Source of the DNA: Maylandia zebra
Taxonomy: Eukaryota > Chordata > Actinopteri > Cichliformes > Cichlidae
Direction: 5' to 3'
DNA: 64,000 bases
Assembly (NCBI RefSeq): GCF_041146795.1
Contig: NC_135185.1
Span: 12,373,529-12,437,528, forward strand
Position numbers and translations under genes: made by a program. How positions within the stretch are numbered: position 1 is the first letter of the stretch; each line of letters begins with the position of its first letter. The notes below the pieces were generated by a model. It saw nothing but the letters and a program-made list of their open reading frames with translations. It ran no database searches and had not been told where the DNA came from. Below are positions 14,146-25,240 of the stretch, piece by piece.

Positions 14146-17100
14146 TTCTGTCTGGCAGGAGTTGGAGGACGGTCTGGACGAGGCTTTCTCAAGGTGAGGA
14201 GATGAGTTAATTTGGGTTTTCCCTGAAGCTCAGGCTCTAATGAGCTGCTGTTTTGGGATCAGGAGTCTGTAGTTTGGGCTGCACTTGTAGTAAACACTGC
14301 CTCTCCCTCCGCTTGACTCACCCCGGCTCAGTTTACAGGCCCTGACTCAGCTGACACCCTCCCTGAGTCATGCTGCCTTTCTAGGCTTTGATTGCCACAC
14401 ACTGATTTCCTACGAGGGGGGAAAAGAAGACTGATTGCTTGGTATTTATATCCCAAGCTCAATGAAGATGTTGTTATTTGCAGTATAGGAAAGTCTTTTT
14501 GCCCTCACAGCTGATAATCTAACTCTGATATCTTACTAGGTTGGACCACAGGAACATTTACACATGACACTTTCAACAGAGCAGACGTCTGAGTGCATAC
14601 CGAGCGAGGCTTTTATAGTTCAAATAAACCAAAAACGAAATTTAAAAAAGTGGATGCAGGACAAAAATAGTTAACTGCTATAAAAAACAAAAGCTCTTTG
14701 GAAGGAATGAAAATGAAAGGATAATTTGTACTTGGAAAACTGCCTCGAAACACAAATGTGGAGAAAGTTTGTTTAGTTTGAGGCTGTTTGTTGAAACTGA
14801 ATGTTTTCATGACTGTACATCAAACTAGGAACTTGAATATGAAGCACAGGAAACACGAGGTCTTCAGGTTCAAGGTTGACTGGGAAGTCGGTTGTCTCTG
14901 CTTAACTTCTGTCTGTACCATCAACAAACTGGTCAGAGTGGAGCTGGAGGCCGCTGTGACCGATGCTTCAATTTGGGTTCCATCGGCAGGCCTCTCTGAT
15001 AAGCGGCGGTGGTCTGCTGTCAAGTTTGCACTCTGCAAATGTTTACAGCTTTTCATTTTACTGCCATAAAGACTCGTTCAGCTTTTTACGACTGCGTTTA
15101 TTTCCTTTGGCTCCGCTTTTCATTCCCTCTTAATTCTGCAGTGGGCCTCACATCCTCTCACTTTTCATTTAGTGGCGGGCGAATGGGCGGCTCAGTCTCT
15201 GTAATCAAGCACTAAGAGGCCATTTTAGCCCCGTTATCAGATGATTATTTGTCTGCACACACTGTAATTACACCCTAGCACCATTAGCTGCCCTCTCTGT
15301 GATTAACGAGGATGCTCCCAGCATCAGCAGAGATGCATCCGCTAACTGGAAGTTCGGATTCCCCGAGGGAAAGGTCGACTTCTTTGTCTGTCAGGAGGAG
15401 CTGATTGTGCTGGTTGATGAGGGGTCAGAGCGAGAGAGTGAAAAAATTAGAGGCAATTTATGAGTCTGTGAATGAGGATGTCACTGAGTAATGAAGTTAT
15501 TTACAGTTTACAGTTTAGCACGAGGAGTGAAATAAGCTCCAGATTAATGGATTGTTTACAGCACAGTAAATGTGACTTTTTAATCACTGTTCTGTCTGAT
15601 TAAGAAACAGCTCGGTATTATTTCAGATTAAAGAAACAGCAGCAGCAGAGATTAGTGGTCAGAGGGTCTGTAACTCATTATTAGGGGCGAGCAGCACACG
15701 CACCATATGTAGCTGCTTTGCACACAGGCACAAATTAAGAGTTTCTTAATGCGTTAAATAAACTTGTTGTTTGTGATCCAGGACATTTGAACTGTTTCAG
15801 GAAAGTGTTATCAATAAACTTTGTTAGACAGTAGTTAAAAATATTAGTCTCCCTGATGTCGATTAGTCAAAGTATTTTCTGGTAAACATTTTTAATTTAA
15901 AAAAAAAAAAAGCACCTTTGAGTTGTTCCCCTATCTTCACTGTCAGTGAGGTTCATCTCAGAGGATAAGTCAAGGTTTTCTGCATTTTAAAGACATTTTG
16001 CTGTCTTAAATAAAAGAAACGCATCCGTATGACTCTTTTGGAACCTTCCTGTTATTTAATAGTTTATCTTTTAGATGGCCATAGGTGATGTCAGTAAGAA
16101 GGGTGTAAAGCTGACAGAAGTACTGCTATAAGTGCTAAATTTATGCCCTATGGTTTGCTGGATTGTTCCCTTAAAGGCCCGATTTTGATCCCCAGAATGA
16201 GCCAAAGTATACAGTGTTGTGAAACTGCAGGATGTTTCACAGTTCATAAAGTAACAAGCAATGCTTGAACTTTTTGTTTCATTTCTTTTTTCTCATGCTC
16301 CTAAATAATCGTGCTTTTTACTGAGCTCAGAAACACGCTCACTCTTAAAGTGAGAGCATGCATTCAGACTCGGTAACATTTCCCACAGTGATGGTTTTTA
16401 AAAGCGCGTCTGAAAGAGTCTCAGAGTTCTACTGAAGGGATGCAGCACCCCTCGTCGGTGCTCGAGGGCAGTGATGGACGTGTCGTTCCAAAATCTGTTG
16501 AACCGATCGAGGCCGTCATGTGGCTTTCACTTGCATTTCATGTCGCTGTGTTGTCAGCCTCCCATCAGCACAGCAGTGTTTCCTGCTAGGCTGAAGGTGA
16601 GCTCGGTGGTTCTAAACAAAGCTGCCAAGATGCCCTCACACAGAGTAACAGAGCCACAACAAGCTTTCAGAGCTTTCCTTTAATTTGTCACCAGCCTGTC
16701 CACTGTCTCTGTTGTCAGCTCTGACTGTTGTTGGGATTTGAGATTCTGCACTGCCCTCTGCTGGCTGGATCAGTCCAGTTGCTTTATAATTAGGCCTTTC
16801 AGGAGAGTTTGTTGCCTGACTTGTGATGTTTTCTTTGCACCCTCAGCCGCAGTCTGGATAGCTTTGAATCCTACTCAGGTAATAATATCATGTCACTGGA
16901 TGTTGTGACCTCATCGTCCTGTCGTCAACCTCACTGTTTAAGCCTGCTCATCTGTGCGGGTAGCCGTGATCAACCACCCCACGTGTCTCCGCATCATGTT
17001 TCATGACAGGAACCATTAACATAGCACAGAACGGTAGCCAGTCGACTAACTTTAGAGCACAGTGAGGAGGAAGCCTTCACTCTTTTACCATTTCACTGTT

Positions 17101-18033
17101 TAAAAAAAGTATGAGGGACGTTTCTGCCACAGATCCTGATGTTTCCTCTACTTTGTCCACGCCGTCATCACAGATGTTTGAGTGTTTGCCTCACATCCGT
17201 CAGCTTTAACACAGAGACGGAGAGTGGCACGTTCATACGAAGTAAAAAAAAAGCCCTTCTGTTTATGATCAGAGGAGCTCGTGTTAGATTGTTATGGTTG
17301 ATCAAATACGGGATTTGTTTCATTTCCACATCTGGCCACATTGTTATTATTTTCTAATCATTTTCATTAAAAATGTGATGTCCATTTTTATGTTCCTGTT
17401 TTTTGTGCACGCTGTACTGACCATTATCAAAGATCTGTAAACATTGCAAACAGAAAATCAGATTTTATAGACTGTATACAAAAGATGGACATTATCCTTT
17501 GAAGTGTTCCAGATGTCCTTTTCTTCAGCAGTGCTTTCAAGTTCCTTCTGGGAACTTGAAAGCACTGCTTCCTTAGACATTCCCAAACCGGATGCGATCT
17601 CTGCGGGGAACTCCTCCCAGTTGTGTGGAACCTCAAAAATAGTCCAGGAAGCCTAATTAGACCCCGAGCAAGCTCAACTGGGTCCTATCAGCACAGAGGA
17701 TAAACATCTCTCCTTTGAGCTTCCTCCAGACGTTGCCGACTCCATCTCAGCGATTCTGCCCTGCACCCCAGTCATCTTTAGAGCTTCAGATGGAAGCCAT
17801 GTCCATCTTTTATGTACAGTCTATAGTTTTACCAAAGCCGCTAATAAAATGTCTTTTCTTTTTTTTTTCTTCCCCTTTGTCGCTACAGACTCGCTGAGTC
17901 TCGCACTAACCCCCAGGTCCTGGACATTGGGGTGAACCCTCAGGACTTCAGCACTGAAGAGTGCCTGTCCCCCGGCAAATGGGACCAAGAGGAGTCGGAC
18001 TTCACGGCACAAAAAGACACGTGGGGGTTCTAA
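1303..18033 (+). CDS. ldlrap1: ldlrap1 (ARH) 3' half, six coding exons
   Basis: Low-density lipoprotein receptor adaptor 1, a cytosolic adaptor that links FxNPxY receptor tails to clathrin and AP-2. Exons read from splice sites: 1303-1417, 2933-3005, 9670-9765, 13625-13758, 14159-14193, 17889-18033. They join in one frame to give about 198 residues and a TAA. The first two exons encode the end of the PTB domain (ISYCTADKMHDKVFAYIVQS; AQAVTLTVAQAFKVAFEFWQ). The fourth holds the clathrin-box region LLDLAE. The 35-nt fifth exon plus the start of the last encode EDGLDEAFSRLAESRT, which fits the AP-2 beta-appendage helix of the known protein. The C-terminus (ECLSPGKWDQ) also matches the family. 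The N-terminal exons lie upstream of the window. Teleosts have two paralogues (ldlrap1a and ldlrap1b); I cannot say which this is. Confidence in the gene is high; single exon ends are consensus-based. Confidence 0.95.
3676..4372. mobile_element. Mariner/Tc1-like long-TIR MITE
   Basis: The left side (CAGTTAGGTCAGTGAGTG, then a block with CTTTCAGCTTTAATTCAAGA and GGTTTAATAAAA) recurs as an inverted copy near 4232-4372 (TTTTATTAAACCTCTTGAAT, then CAAAGCTGAAAGTCTG, ending near GGACCTGACT). The arms are about 130 bp, diverged, and surround about 430 bp of non-coding sequence. The terminal words resemble the fish Tc1/mariner-derived repeat beginning CAGTTAGGTCCATA. No transposase remains. The outer edges are approximate because the ends are degenerate. 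Confidence 0.6.
5133..5175. repeat. (TG)n microsatellite
   Basis: About 21 TG units in the large ldlrap1 intron. Confidence 0.95.
11450..12030 (+). mobile_element. Degraded Tc1-like transposon fragment
   Basis: Near 11915-12020 the + strand, read across small frameshifts, gives MQQDSDPKHSSK and then a segment ending in WPRRNPDLSL. This matches the second-Asp and PDLNPIE region of Tc1/mariner transposases (the HNDPKHTS type). Upstream, 11600-11780 resembles the middle of such a transposase. Stops and shifts show it is dead. The flanking TIRs could not be fixed. Confidence 0.6.
13018..13132 (-). mobile_element. LINE 5'-end fragment
   Basis: Shares GACCAGTTTGGCATGGGAGA (one mismatch) and a downstream GATAAGGTGGCGATTC-type word with the 5' leader of the LINE at 50035-50140, in the same minus orientation. 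The middle has diverged. Only the 5' end is here, with no 3' end nearby. Confidence 0.6.
14085..14142. repeat. (TG)n tract beside a short exon acceptor
   Basis: About 28 TG units followed by T6 and a short pyrimidine run, ending 16 nt before the acceptor of the 35-nt ldlrap1 exon at 14159. It takes the place of most of the normal polypyrimidine tract. Confidence 0.95.
16847..16878 (+). other. Candidate 32-nt alternative micro-exon of ldlrap1
   Basis: A pyrimidine-rich stretch ending CCCTCAG and a good donor (CAG then GTAATA) bracket 32 nt between the fifth and last ldlrap1 exons. The phase fits the upstream exon, which ends two bases into a codon, and it reads SRSLDSFESYS. Because 32 is not a multiple of three, inclusion shifts the last exon into another frame that stops at 17933-17935. 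The result is a short serine-rich tail in place of the normal one. The stop is in the last exon, so nonsense-mediated decay is not expected. This is splice-signal inference only; a decoy exon is possible. Confidence 0.45.
17527..17569. repeat. Perfect 19-bp inverted repeat, 5-nt loop
   Basis: Left arm 17527-17545 (AGCAGTGCTTTCAAGTTCC), loop 17546-17550, right arm 17551-17569, fully complementary. It lies in the last ldlrap1 intron. Confidence 0.9.
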
Positions 18034-19035
18034 CGTGAAGCCTCGGGCCAAGAAGGGAAAACCAGGAAAACGAGGATCCCGGTGGTAAACGTGTCCGAAC
18101 ACTGCAGTGACGAAACGGACACTGTGACATCCGCCATGTTCCCCACCGCCTCCCTGCTGTCGTCTTCTCTCTGATGCATGCGTAGTTGCGTGACCGGAGG
18201 AGGAAGGCGACACGAGCAGGCTGCTCACAGAACAGGCCAAAGCAATACAAACCATTTATTCCTTTTTTTAAAAAGAAAAACATGCAGTCAGTTAATGTGC
18301 GTTGCAGTCTGTGTGTCACTCCTGTGTCTGTTTACTGTTGTGTTTGTGCTTGTGTACACCACGTGTTTGTGTGAATGTGCAGTGTATATGTGTGCAAAGT
18401 GAGCCGAGTGCTGTTTGTGTCATAGTGAGGTCACAGAGGGTGCTGGTGAGTGTTTTATATACCTGAACATGGAGCACTGTAACTGGATTTGAGGGAAACT
18501 CACTGGTGAGGTTAGAATCCTGCGTGCTTCGGCCTTTTGTTGGGCACCAAAAGCTTTAAAAAAAACAGTGTGTATGTGTTGGTCAGAGAGTGTTTGTGTA
18601 ATAAGAACAAAGTGACAATCTTTTTCTTTTTTTTTTTTTTTTGTATTGCAAAATCTATTTTTGCACTCTGCATTCATCCGTGTTCGAAAGCACACATTTC
18701 ATGTAAGGGAATTTAATGTCCACACGTGTCAGCCTCATCATTTAGGACTATATGCAGTGCCTCTGTTCGCCTTTCCTCCTCATCCTTAAATATTTGACCC
18801 TCGGTGAGACTTCACCATCGGTGAAGATGACCTGAAAAGAGTTATAAAAAACAAGCAGTGTGAGAGGATGCAGGTGTTACGCGGCGCTCCATCACCATAT
18901 GTTAAATTATGTTCACTCCACCAGTTTACTATATTTTTCCCAGGGATGGATCCCAGTGTTATTTTAGCATTTGTTAATATATTCATTTAATTTAATTCAT
19001 TGGTTTTCAATAAAAATCCAATTATCAGTGTGTGT
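18034..19035 (+). other. ldlrap1: ldlrap1 3' UTR with polyadenylation signal
   Basis: Non-coding stretch after the ldlrap1 stop codon. A canonical AATAAA lies at 19009-19014 in AT-rich sequence, about 1 kb after the stop, followed by a TG-rich stretch (TCAGTGTGTGTC) typical of a downstream element. The cleavage position is estimated. Confidence 0.6.
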
Positions 19036-20124
19036 CACGTTTTATTCTGAAATCTAAATGTTGAATATTATTTTTATGTCATGTCTTCTCCACTGTGGGG
19101 ATTTGCTGCCTGTTTTCTTTTCTCTTTCTTTTTTTTTGGACTGATTTGTCTAATTCAGAGCTCATAAAACTCTGCTTGCTTTTGCATGTATATTTTTTTA
19201 TTTATAGATAAAAGAAATAATAAAATAATCACAAATTGTTTGTAGACATCGTAATAGAAATACCTTTGTTCGCACAGTGGCGTGAGGCAAATCTGCACAA
19301 ATCTAAAATTTTAATTAAAAAATTGAATGACTAAAAATAAAGTTTATGATCATGACCGCTCAGGAGAGTTTGATGCTGTTGCTTGTCGGAGTCCTGAGAC
19401 GACATCTGTCAGCGTCCAAGAAGGAGGGGGTGGTGAGCCTCACAGGTAACATTTGTTGTTTCTGAGACTGCGCGCTCACAGATCGGCTTATTTCAATGAG
19501 TCAACCCTCTTATTTAAAAATATTTAAATACTTGTAGCTTGTAATTGTAAGTTTCTTTTTCCTTAAGATAAATGTGTACATTTAACTAGCAAAACTCAGA
19601 AGGTGGCGCCAAATCCTCATGTTTTTTCTGCATTTGGAGACGCATGCGCACAGGATTACAGACGGATCTCGGTTATTTCACTGCTTCGTCGAGCCAAAGG
19701 TCGAAATATGGGTCGTGTATTTACGTCTTTTATTCGTTTACTTATTGTGTGGTCCACTTCTCAAAGAGCTCCAGCCGTCGCCTGGGTAAAAGAAGCTGTC
19801 TCAGTGCGCCATCGTGTGGAACATACAAGAACATACAGCCGATTTTTTATTTTCTTCTTTTAAATACATTTTGAAAGCTGTTTAACTATAAGTTACGTCA
19901 TGCATCAAATATCCCATATTTTGGAAATTGTTTTGTTAAAGTGGGTGTAATACTGCTTTTTCTACTGTGATGATAATAATTATAACAGTAATTATTATTA
20001 ACAATGGACGGCCTGAGAGATGAGGCCAGGTATGAGTCACCGTGGGCTCTCATGTTCACAGAAAACATTGATCTCTGCTGAGAGTTGACGGCAGGCAGAA
20101 AGGAGAAGACACATTGAGCTGAAG
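19036..20124. other. Intergenic, no supported gene
   Basis: AT-rich sequence downstream of ldlrap1. One weak first-exon-like frame (19352-19445) is discussed under findings. No domain, tRNA or clear mobile element was seen. Confidence 0.5.
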
Positions 20125-20484
20125 TAGGGCTGGGTGATATTACCCAAAATTCATATCTCGATATTTTTTAGCTGGATGGCGATATAAGATATATATCTCG
20201 ATTTTTTTTTTTTAAAGCCATAAGTTAAGAACAAAAAGAGTTCTTAGTCACACTGTGTCCCAGATGTCACACGGGCACTTTTCTTTACATACAGCGTAGA
20301 TGTACATGAAGAAATTACTCAAAAATAAATTATCAGCATTTATTAAATAATCATGGTCCATAAATAAAAGAAAACAATGTTGTTTTTGTGCATAACGAAA
20401 AGCTCACAATTGTGCAGTCAAAATCAAGGCTGGACTGGGACAAAAAATCGGCCCGGGCATTTTGACTAGAGACCGGCCCACCAG

Positions 20485-21395
20485 GATAAAGATTGAAAAT
20501 GTGACATCATTCAGGGGTAAAACCGCAAAGGATTCTGGGAACTTGTGGCAAGAGGTACTAGCGCGTGCAGGCTTTCAATTGAACTCAGTTACACAGTGAT
20601 AAAAAGAAACACAAAAAATGGCAAGAAGCTGTTGTATTATTAACTGCAACAGCCGGTCGCATGACAGCCACGGGAAGCCGATCGTTTTTTTTTCCAATCG
20701 GATTACGTCGTTGAAGAGAAATGTTTTAAGCCATGTTTCCGAAGTAAGAGCCGACGGATGGTCTGGATATACCAAATATAACGTCCCAGAACACTCCAGC
20801 TCACATGTTAGTCTGCTCCAAGCATTCCCACAAAGGTCAGAATTTTGTAGTAGTTAATACGTCATTTTTCTTAACATAACTGGTGATATAGGTTACAAGC
20901 AAGTCTGGCGCTGAACAGAAATTGTCGCGCTATGCTCCTTTGTTTATTGTGCATAAATAGTGAATTGTCCTGACACAATATTGCGTTTCACTTCTGTTAT
21001 TACCATGGTACATTGACAAAAACATATACTTTTATTCACAGGATAAAACAGTTGTTTTGTATCACTAATTGTCCAGTGCGATTACAGCATACAATATTAT
21101 TGTCACTGCTACATTTCTGTAATGAACCAGAAATTATTTCCACTACTAATTAATTACCGTTGAGCTCAAAGGTCCTATTAATAAACGGTTAACGAATGTG
21201 TATTTATGACGACGATTTGTGAGACTGGTAAACTTACCTTTGTTCGTACGATGGTCTTTCGTTCTACACGGTGCATTTCAAGGTCCTGTACTCATCCGTC
21301 GGTAAACTGTACCTGGGCTTGTTGCAGTGACCTGAAGTTACTAAACTTCATGAGTGTATGCACTCACTCCAAGAACCGTGTAATTATAAATCTGA
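20485..21395 (+). pseudogene. THAP-domain fragment, copy 1 (broken)
   Basis: About 0.9 kb closely matching 55147-56065. The frame from 20618 starts MARSCCIINCNSRSHDSHGK, carrying the first two cysteines of a C2CH THAP zinc finger. It then loses the central segment with the conserved tryptophan helix and the C-x2-H end through small indels, compared with copy 2. It probably derives from the first exon and intron of a THAP-bearing transposase (P-element, Kolobok or PHIS type). It sits inside a hAT-like element, so it is secondary cargo or a nested insertion. Confidence 0.6.
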
Positions 21396-22228
21396 GCGTG
21401 GTGAAAGTTGGGCAGCATGCTAACGTCCTTTGTCCACTCTGTGTGCTCGTAAGGGTCTGACCCTTTCACACCTTTGATTTTTTCCTCGTATCTTTTCTTT
21501 GTCTTTTCGTCGAGTCTGTCTTTGTACGGACCGGCATTGTTCTCCTTTTGTTTTGTACATTCCTTTTTTGTGCGGCAAAGAAAAAACAAGAAGGCAATGT
21601 AACCGGAGAATGAACGTTTTGCGGTGCTGCAAATGCTTGCATTTGATGCGGTACTTGGATTGTTTTGCCACGAGTTCCCGGCATGCAATGCGCGAAAATC
21701 ACGTGATTGCTAAACAAGGGGGCGGGTGCATTCGGCCTCCTCGGCTGTAATTGGTCCAGGCCAGAGTCGATCATGACCAATTGGCCAATCCAACACCTGT
21801 CATTATATACACTCTTCCTAAAAAAAAAAAAAAAAAAAAATCCTTAGGCCCATAAAAACAAAAAATCGTCCAGCTATGGTCAAAATGTAAACTAATAGAC
21901 GCTGAGCGTAATAACAAAGAGACAGATTTCACAGCTGCACCACGTCTCTGAACAGGTGCCATTTGTGGTCCTTATACACACACAGTACGGTAATATTATG
22001 TTGAAGCACAGTACGTATCACTCCGCGAGGCGGCTCCATCAAGCGGTGCAGCTCCGTAGCTTAGCAAAGTCATATTAAAACATTTTTTGACAGATTGCTG
22101 AGCGCTGTGTACCACATAAAATCGGTTCGCGGTCAGTAAGCACAACCAGAATTCATACATAAGGCGCACTGTCGATTTTTGAGAAAATGAAAGGATTTTA
22201 GGCCGTGCAGCCCTCCTGGCTGCATGTC

Positions 22229-22279
22229 GTTAGCGCGGTTAGCTCGTTAGCGCGGTTAGCTCGTTAGCGCGGTTAGCTC
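22229..22279. repeat. Three perfect tandem 17-mers
   Basis: GTTAGCGCGGTTAGCTC is repeated three times without mismatch at 22229-22245, 22246-22262 and 22263-22279, inside the hAT-like element. CpG-containing and locally GC-rich. Confidence 0.9.
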
Positions 22280-22633
22280 GCTAACACGTTGACACCGTCC
22301 AGCCCCACGCACGGGGCGATCCGAGGTAACTCGCTAACGGAGATTTTCCTCTTTCATCTTGTCATTGCCTGCAGGTAAAGCTATGGGGGAGGGGAGGCCG
22401 AGTAAAGTTGCGTAGACAAAAGTGGACGAAAGAGAGGCAAACCTGCGGCTCCACAAGTATAATTATAACGTAACAAAGACTATATCGATATAAACGATAT
22501 TGTCACATCTTATATCTCGTATGAAAATATATCGATATTTTTAAAAAACTCAATATATCGCCCAGCCCTAAGCTGAAGTATTGAAAGTAGAATAGTTTCA
22601 GTATCTGGTGTCAACCATCCAAAGCAACAGACA

Positions 22634-22820
22634 GTGCAGGATGGGTGGAGCAGGTGGAGACGATTGTCAGAGGTAATGCGTGACAGAAGGATAGCAGCAG
22701 GTGTGAAAAGGAGAGTTTACAAGATGGCAGTGAGACCTGCTGTGGTGTTTGGTTTGGAGACAGGAGGCCGAGCTGAAGATGATTTTCTTTGGGAGAAACC
22801 GGGATGGACGAGATTAGAAA
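22634..22820 (+). mobile_element. LINE reverse-transcriptase C-terminal fragment
   Basis: The frame from 22634 reads RRLSEVMRDRRIAAGVKRRV, then YKMAVRPAVVFGLET. This matches the C-terminal part of reverse transcriptases in RTE-like non-LTR elements (the conserved VYKTVVRPA...YGLET segment). It frays after 22770. No 5' or 3' end is recognisable. It lies just outside the right end of the hAT-like element. Confidence 0.65.
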
Positions 22821-24912
22821 TGAGCACAACAGCAGCCTGGCTGTGGATCCAGCAGCTCTCCTGTAGACAGGAGTCTCTCCTGGCATTTCTGAACAGTCCA
22901 ATTAGACCTGCACTGTATAATCCAACATCCTTTAAACATCTCTGCTCAGGTGCTCTCCACAGCCCGACTCACCAATGTGCTTCGGTCATGCGTTCAGCCT
23001 AGTACTGTGGGGTGAGCTGTGGCCATCTGGGAGACGTCCAGTTGACCTTTTTCCAAATTTCAACCTCACACTTTAAAAAAAAAAAAATCCAATGTAGACA
23101 TTTTTAAGGACACAGGTCTCACAGTATGTTTAAGGCCTGTTTATGACCTTAAAAAGGTCGTTCATGCTGGAAACCCCTCCAGTGGACCTGAGTTAAAACA
23201 ATCCTGCAAAGAACAGTGAACCAAATTTCCTCCACAGTGGTGTGAAAGACTCACTGACAGTTATCAGTAAATATTTGATTGCAGTTATTACTCCCAAGGT
23301 GCGCACAACCAGTTAGTCTTGTTTTGCTCTATTATGTTGACTCCTTTTATACTTGACACACATATTTCTCACGGAAGACCCTTCTTCTGTACCAAACAGT
23401 TCACAAACACTTCACTGTTCCCTTCCTGCTTCACCAGCTTCCTCCCTGAAAACTTGACTTGACTTTATTCAGGAATGATTTAAGTGAACATGGCTGAAAA
23501 GGCTGAAAATGGGTCAGTGTGTTCACATTACATCACCCTATTCATGAATTAAAAAAGATGACTTTGAATGCTTTATATATTGTAATGACATTTATTTTAT
23601 TTGAACATACAGTGTTAAAAATAAACAAACAAACAAAACTATCCTCACCTACTCCCTATCAGCACTGTGCACCTGTGTGGTTAATGTAGAAAGATTACTG
23701 GAGATTAAACATAACTAAACATAATTTATTGCCATGCAGTGAAACTGATGGTTACACAGGGTCTGTAAATATCAGCTGCTGATAAAACTTGTTTAATGGT
23801 GCTTTCATTTGTTTACATACTTTCAAAATAAAGCAGTCTGGGTGAAGTCGTCACGTTTCGTCATCACGAGCGAATGATTTCGCCACCCTACGCAGCGGTT
23901 GCATCAGGTCATTAATATGACTTTTTTTTTTCAGAATCCTTCCTGTTTTGTTTTTTTCAAAATAAAATCACACATTAAAGACATTAACTGTAAAATATGT
24001 TATTAAAAGGCTACTGGGGGGAATGATAAAGCAGGCACTTTTTGCTGGCTCAGTATGAGTGGTTGCTCAACAGGTTTAGCAGCAACATCAATAGTCAAAC
24101 TCCCACTTCAAAGTTTTGACTGTTTACAAACCTTAAAGCTCATCTTTAACTCAGTCCAGCACATCTGAATCAAGTCACATATATTTTTGAATAATTAGAA
24201 ATATACTAAGATTTAAAGACTTTACTGATGACAGGTGACATCAGAAAAAACTGTGGCTGAGTGCACGGTCAGTGTGCCATCTCCAAAGGAAAAATCCTTG
24301 ATCGGGTGTTTTGGTGATGGTAATGGAGACGGTCAAGAGTTTACATTCAGCATGGATGTAATGTCAATGAATGTCATGATAATTTGTGAGTTTTAATAAT
24401 TTCTTTGAACTGATTGGTGAAATGATTGTACAGCCTTTAACAACATTAGGTTTCAATAGACTCAAGTGTAGACATACACACCTTTAATATATGGTTAAAT
24501 GTAACTTAACAAGTTGTATCTTGACCAGATGCTTTTTAGTATCCATCAACATGCTTCTGGCAAAGTGCTTTTTTTTTGGGGGGGGGGGGGGGGGGGCTTT
24601 TTTCTCATTTATTAGATAGTAACAGTGAAGTCTGACAGGAAAGTGGAGGGAGGGTGAGGGGAAGACATGCAACAAAGGCCTGCTCATCCCGGTGAGCTAA
24701 ACTGGTGCTTCTGGCATAATTCTGGTTGGATATTTAACCACTAGTCTCCGCAGAAAAGGTGGAGTCTAAATTAAAATTGGTTAGTTTCCTGGCACGGACC
24801 CGACTTCAGATTTTAAATAAGGTCGTGGCTTTAGCGTTAGCCTTTTTTATTTATTCCAAAACCAGGTTTAATGTGTCCTGTTGGAAAACCCCATCTGTCT
24901 CAGACAATTTGA
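22821..24912. other. Intergenic, no gene seen
   Basis: AT-rich unique-looking sequence, with a G-run of about 20 at 24579-24598 and a short (AAAC)n. No coding frame of note. Confidence 0.5.
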
Positions 24913-25240
24913 AGGTAAATGGCCTGTATTTATATAACGCTTTACTAGTCCCTAAGGACCCCAAAGCGCTTTACATATCCAGTCATCCACCCATTCACAC
25001 ACACATTCACACACTGGTGATGGCAAGCTACATTGTAGCCACAGCCACCCTGGGGCGCACTGACAGAGGCGAGGCTGCCGGACACTGGCGCCACCGGGCC
25101 CTCTGACCACCACCAGTAGGCAACGGGTGAAGTGTCTTGCCCAAGGACACAACGACCGAGACTGTCCAAGCCGGGGCTCGAACCGGCAACCTTGCGATTA
25201 CAAGGCGAACTCCCAACTCTTGAGCCACGATCGCCCCTCG
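24913..25240 (-). mobile_element. tRNA-derived SINE, near full length
   Basis: Read on the minus strand it starts GGGGCGATCGTGGCTCAAGA. It has an A-box-like GTGGCTCAAGAGTTGGGA and a B-box GGTTCGAGCCC, and a body ending in AAAGCGCTTTGGGGTCC and ATATAAATACAGGCCATT. The AAAGCGCT tail is a common fish SINE/LINE 3' end. It is a retroposon, not a functional tRNA gene. Antisense open frames through it are not genes. Confidence 0.8.

Larger units (their letters stand above)
14194..17888 (+). other. ldlrap1: Last ldlrap1 intron
   Basis: 3.7-kb intron that includes the candidate micro-exon (16847-16878) and a perfect 19-bp hairpin (17527-17569). No transposon that I can name. If the micro-exon is used, this is two introns. 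Confidence 0.65.
20125..22570. mobile_element. hAT-like non-autonomous transposon, 2.4 kb
   Basis: Termini are inverted: TAGGGCTGGGTGATAT at the left, and the complement of TAGGGCTGGGCGATAT at the right. A perfect 8-bp target duplication AGCTGAAG flanks it at 20117-20124 and 22571-22578. An 8-bp duplication and a TAGGG terminus fit the hAT superfamily. Subterminal regions are rich in ATATCGATAT words. No intact transposase is present. The interior holds a THAP-type fragment (about 20485-21395), an A-run (21821-21841) and three tandem 17-mers (22229-22279). Confidence 0.8.

Noticed and set aside
18002-18319. Antisense frames over the last ldlrap1 exon
   Set aside because: Shadows of the sense coding exon and its UTR.
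25181-25191. tRNA-like B-box
   Set aside because: Part of a SINE; no full cloverleaf of a functional tRNA.
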